From Cornus controversa (Eukaryota; Streptophyta; Magnoliopsida; Cornales; Cornaceae), in contig CM048848.1 in assembly GCA_026545225.1 (NCBI GenBank), positions 27,258,806 to 27,322,805 of the forward strand: DNA of 64,000 nt, given 5' to 3'. How positions within the stretch are numbered: the first letter of the stretch is position 1; each line of letters starts with the position of its first letter. Made by a program: the position numbers and the translations under genes. Below, piece by piece: positions 1 to 11,725 of the stretch. The notes below the pieces were generated by a model. The model was not told the origin of the DNA and did not search any database. It was given only the letters and a program-made list of their open reading frames with translations.

Positions 1-686
1 TCGAATATTTCTTACAAATGTCGCAAATGATCTTGTTTCATTTTACTTTTGACCACCATTTCATCAATATATGCTTCTACAGTCTCGCCGATCTATTTTC
101 TGAAGACACGATTGATCATTTGTTGGTACGTTGCCCCCGCGTTCTTCAAGTCGAAGGGCGTTACCTTGTAATAGTAGGTTCCTCGTTCGGTGATGAATGA
201 GATTTTCTCCTCGTCCCTCGAGTCCATCGGGATCAGGTTGTAACCCGATTAGGCATCCATGAAAGTTAGCAGCTCGTACCCAGCAGTGGCGTTTACCATC
301 TGGTCTATTTTGGGTAGTGGAAAGTTGTCATTTGGGCAAGCCTTGTTCAAGTTTGTGAAGTCGATACAAACTCTCCACTTTCTATTTTTCTTCCGTACCA
401 CTACCACATTGGAGAGCCATTCCAGGTATTTTACTTCTCTGATAAGATTTGCCTGGAGCATGCGATGGACCTCTTCGGCTATTATCTGGTTTCTTTCTAA
501 GGTGAACCTTCTCTGCTTTTGTTTAACGGGAATGCTGTTGGGGTCCATGTTCAATGTATATTTTGCCAACTCAGGATCCATCCCTGACATGTCAAGGTGG
601 GTCCAAGCGAATACGTCTCTGTTTCTCCTTAATACTTCGACCGGCTCTTCCTCCTCTTTCTTCTGCAATAGTGTCCCGATCTGCAT
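1..686 (-). pseudogene. Reverse transcriptase fragment (Tat lineage)
   Basis: This is the N-terminal half of a Ty3/gypsy reverse transcriptase, which copies element RNA into DNA. It opens with the pre-RT segment (NRDVFAWTHLDMSGMDP), continues through VRKKNRKWRVCIDFTNLNKA and FPLPKIDQMV, and reaches LLTFMDA at about position 250. There a stop replaces a residue just before the expected SGYNQI-type segment. The frame then continues to the window edge with recognisable RT (DEEKISFITE, YYYKVTPF). The catalytic YxDD box lies beyond the window. The stop marks it as a pseudogene. The protease linker lies directly upstream on the same strand. Confidence 0.85.
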
Positions 687-768
687 ACTTCTATTTTCTT
701 TCAGGTTTCCTAGTTGGATTGCTTGGAGCGGCTCTATAGGTTGAGCTATGCTTTAGACATCCCGTTCC

Positions 769-1537
769 TCAGGCACGCCTGGGTTCTGTGATTGCTATTG
801 GTTGTTGGTCTCTGAAGTTTCTCCATTTTTTGGTGTTTCTGATGGTGAGTGAGTAGCACTCTTTTGCTGCCACCTGATCACCACGGAGGTCTACTGTTCC
901 TTTCCCATTAGGGGTTAGGCACCTCATTACTTGGTGCAGGGTTGATGGTACTCCCTGCATCCTGTGGATCCAACCCTTTCCCATTATAAGGTTGTACATT
1001 AGCTATTACAAATTGCTCCCTGAGTGTCCTCTGTACTGCTATCACAGATAGCGCTATTGTTCCGATCGGGAGCACTCTATTCCCGTCAAATCCTACGAGC
1101 GGAACTTCGGCTCACTTGATTTGGTTACCTACGATTCTTATCTGCTTGAAAACCTCTAATGTCATTACGTTTGCACTTGATCCTGCATCGATGAGTACTC
1201 TCTTTACCCAACAATTTGCCACCATCAAACTGACTACTAGTGGGTCCTCGTGAGGGAGTTGTACTCTCATTAGGTCCGGATCTCCAAATGTGATATGATC
1301 ACTAGCCTTCGTGTCTTGAACAAAATTGATTTCTCCCATCTTCTGTAGCCTTTTAGTCTGACGAAGAACTAATCTAGTCGATCCTTGGTCTCCCTGGGTC
1401 GCGTAGCCATGTATCGTATTGATTGTCCTGACTAGATTCAGGTTTGGGTTCTCTCTTCGGTCGGGGACTGTGCGTTCATTCTGATTTGGTTGTTCCTTCA
1501 CCACATATTCTGTTAGACCTCCTTTGGAAATGATCAC
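769..1537 (-). pseudogene. Aspartic protease and protease-RT linker (Tat lineage)
   Basis: This region encodes the retroviral-type aspartic protease that would cut the polyprotein. The active-site phrase is VLIDAGSSANVM; Tat elements usually have a D-x-GSS form here, so the catalytic Asp is present. Upstream is a KASDHITFGDPDL segment. Downstream, at 769-999, is the linker containing YNLIMGKGWIHR and LRGDQVAAKECY, which normally joins protease to RT. A break between about 1000 and 1110 interrupts the frame. It lies between gag (higher coordinates) and RT (lower coordinates), the usual gypsy order. Confidence 0.8.
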
Positions 1538-1588
1538 CTCCGTCTGTCCTCTGAGATTTCGGTATTCATTAGTGGTGTGACCGTAATC

Positions 1589-2556
1589 CTAGTGTAGTGC
1601 ACAGTGCTTGTTCTTATCTCTAAGTTCGGCTAGAATCCGGATTGGAGGCGGCGTTCGAAATATGCCTCGATTCTTCTTTTCTTGGTACAGCCTCGCCAAT
1701 GTACATTTCAAGGGGGTATTCTTTTCCTCGAACCTGAGACGTTTCCCCAATGTCGAAGGTACATGAGGGATCCTACCTTGCCCCTTCGGTTTATCACCTT
1801 TCTCCTTGGGTAGCGGGCCGACGCTTATCAAAGCTATCCTCTGCTGGCGTAGAGCTTCATCTTCTTCTAGGCTGAGGTATCCTTGCGCTTTTGCGTTTAG
1901 ATCTCCCATGGTCTTGGGGGTTTTCCTAACCAGAGATGAATGGAACTTCGAGCCGGGGATCATGGTTATCTTGAAGGCTTCTACCGCTGCTGCTTGGTTG
2001 CAGCCGTCAATCAAGGACATTTCCATATTAAATCTGGTCATGAAGGATTTCAGGGTCTCTCCCTTCGTTTGTCTCATAGTGAAAAGAGAAGAAATCATTT
2101 TCTTCTATCTCCGGTTGCCAATGTACTAAGCGATGAAAAGCTTGCATAGTTTTGTGAAATTGGGAATTGTACCAGAAGGTTGTTGCTTAAACCAGGTTAG
2201 GGAAGCTCTGGACAGGCTGGTTGGAAAAACCTTGCACATGAGGTTTTCGTCCTCAGCGTGCAAAGTCATCCTCTGTTGCACATGGAAGAGATGGTCGACA
2301 GGGTCTATCATTCCGTCAAAGGTGATGAAACTCGGGAGTACAAATTTCTTCGAGTTCGACGACTTCCTTATTTCTTCCAAAAAAGGGACTGTATCACTTT
2401 ACTAGTAACCTGGGTTGCCAGATCCGCTAGGGTCAGATTCTTCAGGTCCTTAATATCGGCGTTGACCTCCTCTAGACGTCTAGTTATAGCATCAAAATTG
2501 ATGTCTGGTCTGGTGGTTTGGGACTCTGGTACTCTGCAGTCCGTCGTCCATCCCAA
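1589..2556 (-). pseudogene. Gag capsid region (Tat lineage), broken
   Basis: This is the retrotransposon Gag polyprotein, which packages element RNA. The capsid core is readable: a start near FDGMIDPVDHLFHVQQRM, then ASLTWFKQQPSGTIPNF and RQTKGETLKSFMTRFNMEM, then KTPKTMGDLNAKAQGYLSLEE. A frameshift falls near 2370-2380 and a stop at about 2126, so it is a pseudogene. The C-terminal part (KGQGRIPHVPSTLGKRLRFEEKN region) is basic, as expected for nucleocapsid. I did not see a clear CCHC knuckle. The PBS lies about 260 bp upstream on this strand. Confidence 0.8.
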
Positions 2557-2814
2557 GCAGAGTCGTATTCCACAGAGGCCTCCCTCTCGGGTGAAGCATT
2601 CCCCGATCGTTTTCCAATGAGCTAGGCAATCTTATCTTGAAGTAGGTCATTTCTCCGATTGGATTCCTCTAATTATTTTTGCATTTCCTGCAAGAGCTGT
2701 TCTTGTGTTTGATTCTGTTCCATCGAGCAGTTAGGTACGGGTGATTGTTGCCCCGTTATGGTTCTGGAACGTAGCTGTACAGGCATAAACTCCTAAGGAA
2801 TCTATGGACTGCTT

Positions 2815-2834
2815 CGTTCCCACATACGGCGCCA
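2815..2834 (-). other. tRNA primer binding site, Tat-type
   Basis: Read on the minus strand this is TGGCGCCGTATGTGGGAACG. It starts 3 bases after the LTR terminus (…ACA, plus-strand position 2838). Plant Tat/Ogre elements usually carry the very similar TGGCGCCGTCTGTGGGA, so this supports the Tat assignment and fixes the element's 5' end. Confidence 0.85.
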
Positions 2835-2837
2835 AAG

Positions 2838-4200
2838 TGTAGGTGTAGAAAAGTTGCTACTACACTTAACAAATAATTTCTCTCAGAAAAAGATCCCCTT
2901 TCTCATTCTCTATTCAGTCTTTAAATAATCTCATGAATACAATGATTGTGCATGTAATTTCTCTGCTTATTTTGGTTTTACCTATGAAATTTAGTTTTGA
3001 TTAATTGCAGGAATTCAGTGCTTAAATGTTGGTGTTAAGGAGGAGATTTGGGTCTTTCTGTATATTCACGTCACCTTGTCATGGGTGATATGGGAGGTGA
3101 CATGGTTGCCATGTGTTATGCTAGTTACACGTGTCATCTGGCAATTTTTTCTTTCGCTACACCATGTATAAAGAAAACACTTTTTTTTCTATTCTTCCCC
3201 CTCTCGCTCCTCTACACATACAACCATTAATCACACCACCTTCTCCCACCATAGCCACCGACCCGTTCCCGAAGATGTCGTAGTCCTTGTCCACGTCTGC
3301 CCCACCTCCGTCCCTTACAACCACCACTGTCGAGCACCACTGCCACCAACCATAACCACCACCACTAGTTAACCACGCAAACCAAACCCTAAACCAGCAA
3401 CCACCGCCATAAGTCAAATCCCAAACCAGCAACCACCGTACATAAGCTAAACACATGGCGCCAAAACCACCACCGCCGCAAGCCAAACACAAAACCCGCA
3501 ACCCAAACCCCAAACCAACAACCACCGTACACAACCCCTCCGATCAAACGGAACCACCGCAAGCCACCACAAGCCCCAATCGAAACCCAAATGTACATCA
3601 ATCAATCATTCATTACCGATCTATCAACGCCAATCATCAACATCACCACTACCTTAGCCCTTTTGGCTTTCTAATTTCTGTCATTCACCGTCAATAATTC
3701 TCTTTATATATGTGTATATATATATATGGTACATACATATTGACAGTGGTGAGATATATATATATATATAGGTAAATATATATTGGTAGTGGTGAGAGAG
3801 AGAAAGAGAGAGGGATAAGGGTATTTTCATCAATAAAAATAAGGTGATCATGTAATTTGATACAATTTTAAGGGGAATAGCATCTTTTTGGCTAGGTTAA
3901 TGGACATTTTGGTCACTACAATCAAGTTTTTGAACGAAAAATGTGAAATTTTGGACAGAGGGAATTTTTGTCGTAACGGAGCAAATTTCAGGGAAGCACA
4001 GTGTAACATTTTGCATAAGTTTGATGTCGCATGTAATTAGGTCAAATCTTAGGGGAGGTTAGTGTATTTTATCCTATAAATTTTTATATATATAGCAATA
4101 TGACTCATTCATGAGTCATTTTGCCGTTCCATTGCAATTTAAATTTGCAATGGTAAAATGAAGCCATATTTATCATTTCTTCGATATGATCAATTCAAAG
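2838..4200. other. Gene-free stretch: LTR edge of the Tat element plus unassigned DNA
   Basis: The Tat 5' LTR begins at 2838 (plus strand TGTAGGTGTAG), but I cannot place its far end. Positions 3240-3660 are rich in CCA/ACC and poor in stops, with no protein I recognise. A (TA)-rich run lies at about 3705-3783. Positions 3900-4080 look like ordinary intergenic repeat. No gene is supported. Confidence 0.5.
3127..3173 (+). promoter_or_regulatory. Candidate promoter: ACACGTGT box and TATAAAG
   Basis: A palindromic ACACGTGT box near 3127 is followed about 35 bases later by TATAAAG near 3167, then a CT-rich leader-like stretch. The arrangement fits a plant promoter, perhaps of an LTR, but no coding region follows that I can identify. 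Confidence 0.25.
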
Positions 4201-5001
4201 TTCGATTTGATAAAGTTTAAAAAGATGGGTGAAACTAGGATTTGGATTTGGGGATAGCTCAAGAAAAAAAAAATTGTTCTCCTTTCTCCGATCTATGCTT
4301 TTACAGTTCAAAATTCAAATTCGAAGATTTGGGACTCTTTGAACTCAAAGCTTGGAATTGAGGTAGGGGTGTTCTCTCTACCTTATCATCGAATCCTTAG
4401 GAATTGATATTGATTTTGGATTGCTTAGTATGTTTAGAAGTACTAGGAAGTGGTAATTGGGAGTCTTGCATTTTTTCTTATGCTTCTATATGCTAATTAA
4501 GTCTTCATATGATAATTATGATGAAATTAATGCACCTCAACATTATATATGTGCCTTGATGAATTCGTTGATTGAAAATATATTTAATCATGCATTAATG
4601 TGGTTATACATGTGCATCGTGTATACATGTTGGATATGCTAGCCTAAAGATGTATGTAGTTGATTAGAATCATCTATGGTTATAGAAGTTGGATGTATAC
4701 ATATTAAATGTCACGTGTTTGATAAAATGCATGATAATGTTCTTTTTCTATAAAATCACATTTTTGTGAATGCCTTGTGTTAGAATTGATATTGTATTAT
4801 TATATGCATGAAAATGAAATGTTTTAGTATGAAATTAAGTGGCTTATGATGTGCTTGAAAATGTGTGATACATTTAAAATTATTTGTGTGACATACTTGA
4901 AATTTATGTGATTGGTTGTTGATTTTAGGAGGAGGTTAGAAAAGCAAGAAGGGCCCGGAGCCCTAAGGTGCAAAACTCGGAACTTGGCCAAGGAGAATTT
5001 G

Positions 5002-5076
5002 TCTAGACCTTTGGGTTAGTAGCTCATAAAGTAGAAAATTAGTTTTATCTAGACCCTCGGGTTAGCTACCCGTAGA
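5002..5076 (+). repeat. Two adjacent copies of the LTR two-stem hairpin
   Basis: Two units each have an outer TCTA/TAGA stem (5002-5005 with 5032-5035; 5048-5051 with 5073-5076). The inner stems are GGGTT/AGCTC (with wobble pairs) and CGGGT/ACCCG. They lie at the place where copies D, E2, E3 and J have one hairpin with a different outer stem. Confidence 0.6.
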
Positions 5077-5801
5077 GTAAAATATTTGGGTAATTTGCTT
5101 GATTAGCCCTTGACCTACAAAATTACGAATACTCTCACTCTTGTTTGATTTTAAAATTTATGTAACTTGATGTTTAAGTCTTGCTATTGAATTGTAATAT
5201 TCATGTTAATGCTTGTATGACTTTTCATTAATTAAGCATTGTTGAGCATATGATTCATTCACAAATTGAATTGTGGTTCATGGACATGAGTATTGAAAGC
5301 TTGCTATATAGTATATAGGAATGCCATAATTTTATTTCATATACATCACGTCGAGTCAATGCATAAGTTGATTTAGGTATTTATAGGTATGTTGATGCTC
5401 ACCTCTTCTATAATGCCCTATTTTCCCGACTTCCAAAAGACTGGAGGTTAACCCATCCATTAAGCCCAAATGGATCATCTTTACCCTTAATACCGTGGGA
5501 GCTTAGTTTTATTCTTGCACATAGATATGCACAACTCTACCTTATCCAACCATAATGGGCCCTACATAAAATCATATTACCTTAGTCGAAACTTTATTTA
5601 TTCACACTCGTGATCCTCTCATCTCCAGGACTTAACACTTTGTGTGATTGGAACCTAAGGCTGAAATCTACACCATTGGATAGAGAATCCAAAAATACTC
5701 ATTTTCAAAAAAAAAAAAACCACACTCAATTTCGATTTAAAACATAGAAGTTATGCCCAATTGAAGCTTGGGCAAATTTCAGCGCATGTTATGAATAGTG
5801 A

Positions 5802-5948
5802 CTTCGATGCATCGAAGTGATGATTTTGATGCATCGAAGTTTTGATGATCGAGAAAGTATCGACCAAAATTCACTCTTGGTACTTTGACATTCTAAAATC
5901 CTGCAGGTTTTTGATGCATCAAAATGGGCAGTTCGATGCATCGAAGTG
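5802..5948. repeat. Self-complementary word cluster (GATGCATC type)
   Basis: It contains the 16-base perfect palindrome CTTCGATGCATCGAAG at 5802-5817 and three more near-copies within 150 bases. It sits near the LTR 3' end, at the position where E2 has a cluster of a different word. Confidence 0.8.
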
Positions 5949-6735
5949 CCCCAATTCTGTAATTTGTAAATGGTCATTTTTGACATTCTAAGTCCTTTCT
6001 ACCCTTGAAATCCATTCGCACCACCTTGAAATCATACATGAAAGAAATCTACAACATTCACAAGTTCTAAATCATACTCATAATCAAATCATGCACCAAT
6101 ATGAGTCATTCTCCATCATAAACATATTCCAATTTATATTGAAATTGTCCATCACTACGTTAGTCCATCAAATGAAACTAGATGCTCTTAACAAGCATTA
6201 CATAAACAAGTCCATTATCTTTTCATATTTAACAAGCTCATAGTCCAATCATAAACACAAGTTATATTTGTTCAAAATATAACTATACCTCAAAGAGAAA
6301 GATCTCACGCCATAAGCCGGCATGGATAGCCACAAAATATACAATATCCAAAATATTTCAAAATGCTACTAGAGTTCTACTTGGACACTCAAGTCCCATC
6401 TATCATTGACGCCTTATCTATAAAAAAAAGTTTAAGAAAAATGGGTGAGCACCACGGTGGCTTAATAGAGATACCCCAACCCACCTAAGTACTGACTCAA
6501 CACCGATCTACATGAATGCATGTCACTACATTACATGTATCATCCAACATATATGCCATGTTCATTCACAATCAATGCATATATCAGAATACATTAAACA
6601 TACATCATGCTTTACAAATAACAATGTAAGAAAAATCATGCATTTTTGTCTCCCTCTCAAACTCAACCCGATACCCTAACATGATTTTTACCAACCATGT
6701 GACCTGGGATGCCTCCCACACGATTTCAACACCGT

Positions 6736-6990
6736 CACCGAGTATTTACCTACTCTAAGGTGATTAGACCATCATCACCGAGTATTTACCTACTCCGGGT
6801 GACTTGGCCCCTTTTTAGAATATCACCGAGTATTTACCTGCACCAAGGTGATTAGACTGTCATCACTGAGTATTTACCTACTCCAAGGTGAATAGGCTAT
6901 TTTGGAATCATCATTGAGTATTTACCTACTCCAAGGTGATTTGACCACTTCGCAACTACAACCATAACCGAGTATTGACCTACTCTAGGT
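6736..6990 (-). repeat. Tandem array of about six hairpin units
   Basis: In LTR sense (minus) each unit has an outer CACC/GGTG stem around an inner GAGTA/TACTC stem with loop GGTAAA. Units are centred near 6750, 6790, 6835, 6875, 6925 and 6975, with spacing of roughly 36-54 bases. The layout matches the single hairpin of the related LTRs but with other bases in both stems. Confidence 0.7.
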
Positions 6991-9000
6991 AATTCACCCA
7001 CACTTCCTCGTTTCCTCATAACGGCTCCATATATGCATTTCGAACATATAACAATCTATCATTTAATTTCATGCTTCACAATGCATAAGCTAGTTAATAG
7101 AGTACGTAACATGCATTTCATCTCCACAAAACCACACATATATTTACCTATACATGTAAAATCTAGCATACATTTACATATGCTCTTAAACTTCACCTAA
7201 GTATATTTTAATCATGTTTTACCAATGAACACATTTTCTATATGAAGATAGCATGCATTTCACTCACATAGCAACATATAATACATACATGTCCATATAA
7301 CACATTTTCAAATATATGCAGAAAACCTAGCATATAAATATACATGCTAAATTCTCTCACAAATTCACTCCTTATACCATGTATAATACCATATACACAT
7401 CAATTTCACACTCGAGACTTAAGAGAGTAGGAACACAACACATCCCACCCCTCTTACCACTCTAAATCATGCAATACACACCCTTAGCTCTCACCACTTC
7501 ACCCGAAACCCTAGAATCAACAAACAAATGAGAAGGAGAACCCCTACCTCAAAATTGAAGGCTGTCTAAACAATTCTTGAAATTACCATCAATGTCTACC
7601 CTGTCGAATCACAACTTTGTTTGGTTCAAACCGAAGCCCTAACTGTCCTATACGTATCTCCCTTCTTCGGCAGATCACAAACCACATCCGAAGGCCTCCA
7701 AAACTTAGAGAGAAGGAGGATGGAGAAAGAAGAGATAGAGAGTAGCTGGTGTGAGAATGAGAGATATGAAATATCTTTACAGAATCTGACCTTTAAGGCC
7801 CTTATGCCTCAAAAATACCAAAATGCCCCTTGAGCCACTTAACGTACCTTTTCAGACTCCGTTTTCGATATCAAAAACTCTTACAACCTCAGAATCACTT
7901 CTTTAACTCCTTAAACATTCCATCTAATCTATTCTAAGAAATAAATATTTTTCAAATTTTTTTGGATTCCCGAGCCTACTAGGATCGCATCCAGGGCTCC
8001 AATTTTACCAAAAAAGTCAAACTTCTCCACATGTCCCTTAAACTTACCAAAACCCTTATAAAACTTCCTAAACATATTCCCCATACTCAAACACATGTTT
8101 AACATCACTCAAAATTGACTTGTGGCAATTATGACGCGAAAAAAGAAAATCGGCCAAAATTGGTCACGGTCTCTACACATTCCCCCAAACATTTTTCACA
8201 GACAAGGCACCAGTGATCGATGGATCTTGGAGATGCTAGGATCAAAGCACTCAGTTTCTCATTTGAGATTATTTATGCTATAATTGCATATGCCTTGTTT
8301 AGGTATTTATTTAAGTTTCATAATTTGAATATGACATAAGGAATAAGTGTTTTGTAGTTGGATATGTATATTTGGCCTATAAGGATATATGTATTAATGA
8401 TGGATGAATGTATAAGGATTTGTTATGCCCTTTTGTATATGAATGAATGATTTTAGAATGTAAAAAATGATGATTTTTGGTCTGCAATTGAATTGGGATG
8501 TCTATATGGGATTTTGGGAGATTGAAATGGAGAAATGTTAGGTTCTAGGTGCCATCAGTCACTTGATGGACCCTATCAACCTACTAGATGATTTTGTAAT
8601 TGTATTCTAGTGAGTTGGAAAGAACTGGTTTCAGCTGAAACATCGTTTTAACCTGCCGAATAGGACCTTCAGCAGACTAAGATGAGAACCTCAACCAACC
8701 AATGAAATTATCAATCGACCGAAGAAGTTCAAAGGCCATCAACCGACTGATGAACTCTTCAGCCAACTGAAACTAGTCTGTGAATAGCAGAGTTCTTTTA
8801 TAACTGAATATAGGACCAACATGTATGTAACCCAAAAGATGGGGCCCATTGATATGATTTGTGATCTATATACTTATGCACCATAGATATATGTATGATT
8901 GTGCTTCGCGTTAATAAGATTTTGGATTGTTCACTAGGGACTAATGAATGGATCACACTCGAGTTTTCAGGCCAGAGATAAGGATTTTTGGGGTGCGACA

Positions 9001-10429
9001 AAAGAAGACCTATTTTCAAATATATAAACATTATCAAAAGTACAAGAGAACATGAGATATGTGAGAAAATCTAATTGGACCACTTGGAAAGACTGATTAC
9101 TACCATCAGAATTGCTCAGCGATACCTGCCACCTGATAAGTCTATAAATATGACACTTAGGCCTCAGTTGCAAACCTTGTTCAACACACACAACATAACA
9201 ACACTTCAATTATCTTCAATTCAAAGTTGTGCACTTTACTTACCTTTTGCATTCCAGTAATGTATTTTAATATCTTTTAATCAAAATTTCTACACTTTTG
9301 ATTATTAGTTATGTTTTGTTGAAATTCCTTTTGAAGTTCTGCACTTTCATACTTTAATTCCAATAACTGTTCTTCAATTATTTACTTTTCATGTTTTGTC
9401 CTTTCAATTCTTTTAATTTTTTTGTTCGGTACTTCAATTCCTTTTAAATTTTTAGTCATAGAAACTCCTCAAAATTTATTTGTTCTCAAAGGCAAAAAAG
9501 AACTTTTGGATGTGGTCATTCTAGAACTCCTTACAATCGCCCGATCCCTATTTTTCAACTGGAATATAGTTTGGATCTTCACATGGAACTAAATAAGTTT
9601 CTGGCATGTCCACATTTTCACTAGAAGATATTTACAAACCAAACAATATAAATAAGTAAAAAGTAGTTGTTATGACTCGGTTTCTCTCTTTTAGTTCTCT
9701 CCCTTTTTTCATTCTTTTTTTGATTTTTTCTCTCTCTCATCAATATTTTAGATCCCGATTGCCTTAATCTAACATTTATTTAACTTTAATATAATTAACC
9801 AATATTAGAATCCCCAAAAAAAGAAATTATAGCATTTGACATATATAATTTTCTAATCATAAAGGCAATGTAATAATATAAAAGCCATAATACAAAACAT
9901 ATCTAAGAAGCGCTGATAATAATGGATAATGGTGAAATTTAAGAAATCATTGGTATGGGTTGATTGGGGAAGGATATTTCTCAACTCGCCCAAAGTTTTC
10001 CACCCCAAGCACTCTACACCAACTTCCTTTAGGCATATTGTTTGAGAATATTCTAGAGTGGGGCATATCTGTAATTGTAAACCACATTTAAAAATATATA
10101 TATATGTGGGGTCTAGAGATCGTGCTTTATCTTATTTTTGAACAACTCTTCCACTTTTTTTCTCTTATTCTCTAAAACTCTCTCAAACCTAGATTCAACT
10201 TTCAACTTGGTCTCAAAGTCTTGGTTTTGGCACGCTTTGGGTTCCAGTCTCATTTGTTCCCTAGTTGATTGTGCAAGTTTGCAAATTTTATGATCTTGGT
10301 TTGACTTGTTTGCCTCTCCACATGCAAGATGGGGATTACACAAACGGGGAAGTGTTGGAGCATGATATACAATATTGAACACAAATTCTCTAACATATAA
10401 AGCTTTTGGAGCAATTGGTGATATAATAT
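9001..10429 (+). other. Gene-free stretch, old element remnant
   Basis: AT-rich sequence with no recognisable protein on either strand. A TATAAATA box lies near 9143. The right part ends with a PPT-like purine stretch (ACGGGGAAG) followed by TGTTGGAGCATGATATAC at 10353, which resembles the start of a Copia-type 3' LTR. Copy J interrupts this DNA at 10430. Confidence 0.4.
10353..10429 (+). repeat. Candidate start of a Copia-type 3' LTR
   Basis: TGTTGGAGCATG follows directly after a purine-rich GGGGAAG run, and CTTTTGGAGCAATTGGTGAT follows; both are familiar features of plant Copia 3' ends. No Copia protein is visible upstream, so the call rests on these short signals only. Confidence 0.35.
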
Positions 10430-10743
10430 TGTAAAGCCTCATAAATTTTCTCAATTTTAATTTTGTTTTAAATTGAGTGAAGCATGATTTAATTACTCAT
10501 TTGCATGCTTAGGGATTTTTAAGAGTTCTTTTAAGTTTTTGTGTTCGGGTGTGGAACCGGGACGGGTCCAAGTAACCCGGAAGACGTTCACAGGTTTTAT
10601 AAGTGACGTGATGGTATAAGTCAACTTAGAGGAACTTAAATAAAGTTTGGTGAAATAAGGGAGTGTCATTTTGTGAATAAATAGAAGAACAAACGGTAGA
10701 GGAGAAAATTTTAAGAGATGAGGGACTAACTTGTAAAGTCTTG

Positions 10744-10745
<2 letters not shown>

Positions 10746-10785
<40 letters not shown>
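10746..10785. repeat. (TA)n microsatellite in copy J
   Basis: About 20 TA repeats. Other long TA tracts lie at 24830-24866 (D), 48518-48543 (E3), 49672-49713 and 50196-50232 (E2), 56498-56537 (H) and 56974-57009 (K LTR). All are inside LTRs. Confidence 0.9.
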
Positions 10786-10792
<7 letters not shown>

Positions 10793-11694
10793 AGGCTTAG
10801 TTAATGGAAAAATCTTATTTCTCTCCTCTCTTATTCTCTCTTGACTTGCCCTAGAACTCTCCCTCTCCCATCATTTTCATCTTCAAGCTCATTTCTTCAT
10901 TTTGAAGGGCTTAGGCCTCTATTTGGATCTTGGGGCAAGAAGGAAAATCATTTCTATTCACCTCCTTTACACTTTGATCAAAAGAATACTTTGTTTGGAC
11001 AACCCTGAAGCTTTGGAATTTATAAGGTTTTCATCCTTAAGCATGGAATTGAGGTAAGGATGTGAATTCCTCCTTAGCTTTGATTCATAAGCATGGCGTA
11101 TATGTCATGCACTAGTGTGTTGTACAACTATGACACCTAAGTATGTAAGAATATACTTGCCTTTGAGATTTAAGTGTTCCTACATGTTTAAAATGAATTT
11201 TGTGCATTAATGTGCTTGTTAATTGATTTATATGTGTATAAGGTTCATAATATGAATTCATTATACTTGAGAAGTGTATATGTCATGCACTAGTGTGTTG
11301 TACATTTAGATTTATGGAGGAAATTCATATTTGTATTGATTATGAAGCATATATATTTCTACTGGAGTTAATTTCGTTCAATTGTAATCATATGAAGATT
11401 TTGGACTCCATGTGTATGATAAAAATTTTAAAAGAAGTTTTTTTTTCCTTAAAAATGCATAATCATTGAGGTTTTATGGGTTGAATGGCATTGCTTTGTG
11501 AAATGCATGATTTGAGTTTGATGTGCATTAACTAAATGAAGTTATAATGCATTTGAAGTGAGTTTTGAAGGTTTTTAAGATTTGTGTATTTGTACACTTG
11601 TGTAGTGATTGTTGATTTTTAGAATAATGTCGTAAGAAGTAAGAAGGACCCAGAGCCCTATCGTGAAAGGCCCCAAACTTGGCTAAGATGATGT

Positions 11695-11725
11695 CGCTAC
11701 CGTCAGGTTAGCAACCCGTAAAGCG
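11695..11725 (+). repeat. LTR two-stem hairpin, copy J version
   Basis: The outer stem is CGCT/AGCG (11695-11698 with 11722-11725). The inner stem is GGTT/AACC with loop AGC. The outer stem bases differ from the GTGCT/AGCAC of copies D, E2 and E3 but still pair. Confidence 0.65.

Larger units (their letters stand above)
1..2837 (-). mobile_element. Tat-lineage Ty3/gypsy retrotransposon, partial and decayed
   Basis: On the minus strand the order is PBS (2815-2834), gag, aspartic protease, then reverse transcriptase running off the window start. The RT has the phrase DFTNLNKACP, and the linker after protease has LRGDQVAAKECY; both are typical of the plant Tat (Retand/Ogre-like) branch. Several in-frame stops and at least one frameshift in gag show that it is dead. 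RNase H, integrase and the 3' LTR lie outside the window. Lineage comes from recognised motifs, not from a search. Confidence 0.85.
5409..8177 (-). mobile_element. Solo LTR F (minus orientation), inserted in copy G
   Basis: Read on the minus strand it starts TGTAGAGACCGTGACC at 8177, like E2 and E3, and ends with a degenerate …AGGGCATTATA at 5409. Flanking 5-mers are TCTTC and CATTC, an imperfect match, so the target duplication is decayed. Removing F rejoins copy G in the stretch GATGCTCACC…AGACAAGGC, matching E3 at about 48690. The LTR is 2.77 kb. It carries a tandem hairpin array (6736-6990) and a self-complementary word cluster (5802-5948). There are no internal genes. Confidence 0.8.
4200..9000 (+). 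mobile_element. Old large-LTR copy G, interrupted by solo LTR F
   Basis: The plus-strand sequence matches the LTR family seen in copies D, E2, E3 and J: GAGGTAGGGGTG near 4361, the ACTTGGCCAAG plus hairpin region at 4980-5076, and GATGCTCACC at 5395. The right end reads …TTTTTGGGGTGCGACA at 9000, comparable to the …GGGGCGTGACA ends of the others. The 5' end is unclear and may be truncated, since no TGTA start is visible. F lies at 5409-8177 inside it. The family is probably chromovirus-like because of its very long LTRs, but no PBS or protein proves this. Confidence 0.6.

Noticed and set aside
3389..3697. Frames of 70-125 residues on both strands
   Set aside because: The CCA/ACC-rich composition keeps several frames open at once; no recognisable protein.
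6736..6990. CRISPR array
   Set aside because: Repeats are self-complementary and spacers are short and related; plant LTR context and no cas genes.
8996..9005. AAAGA as the target duplication of copy G, with a start at 4225
   Set aside because: AAAGA does precede a TG at about 4225, but the start would lack the LTR promoter region and the match could be chance.
10113..10454. A 113-residue minus-strand frame
   Set aside because: No known domain, spans the proposed LTR boundary at 10353 and the J insertion site at 10430.
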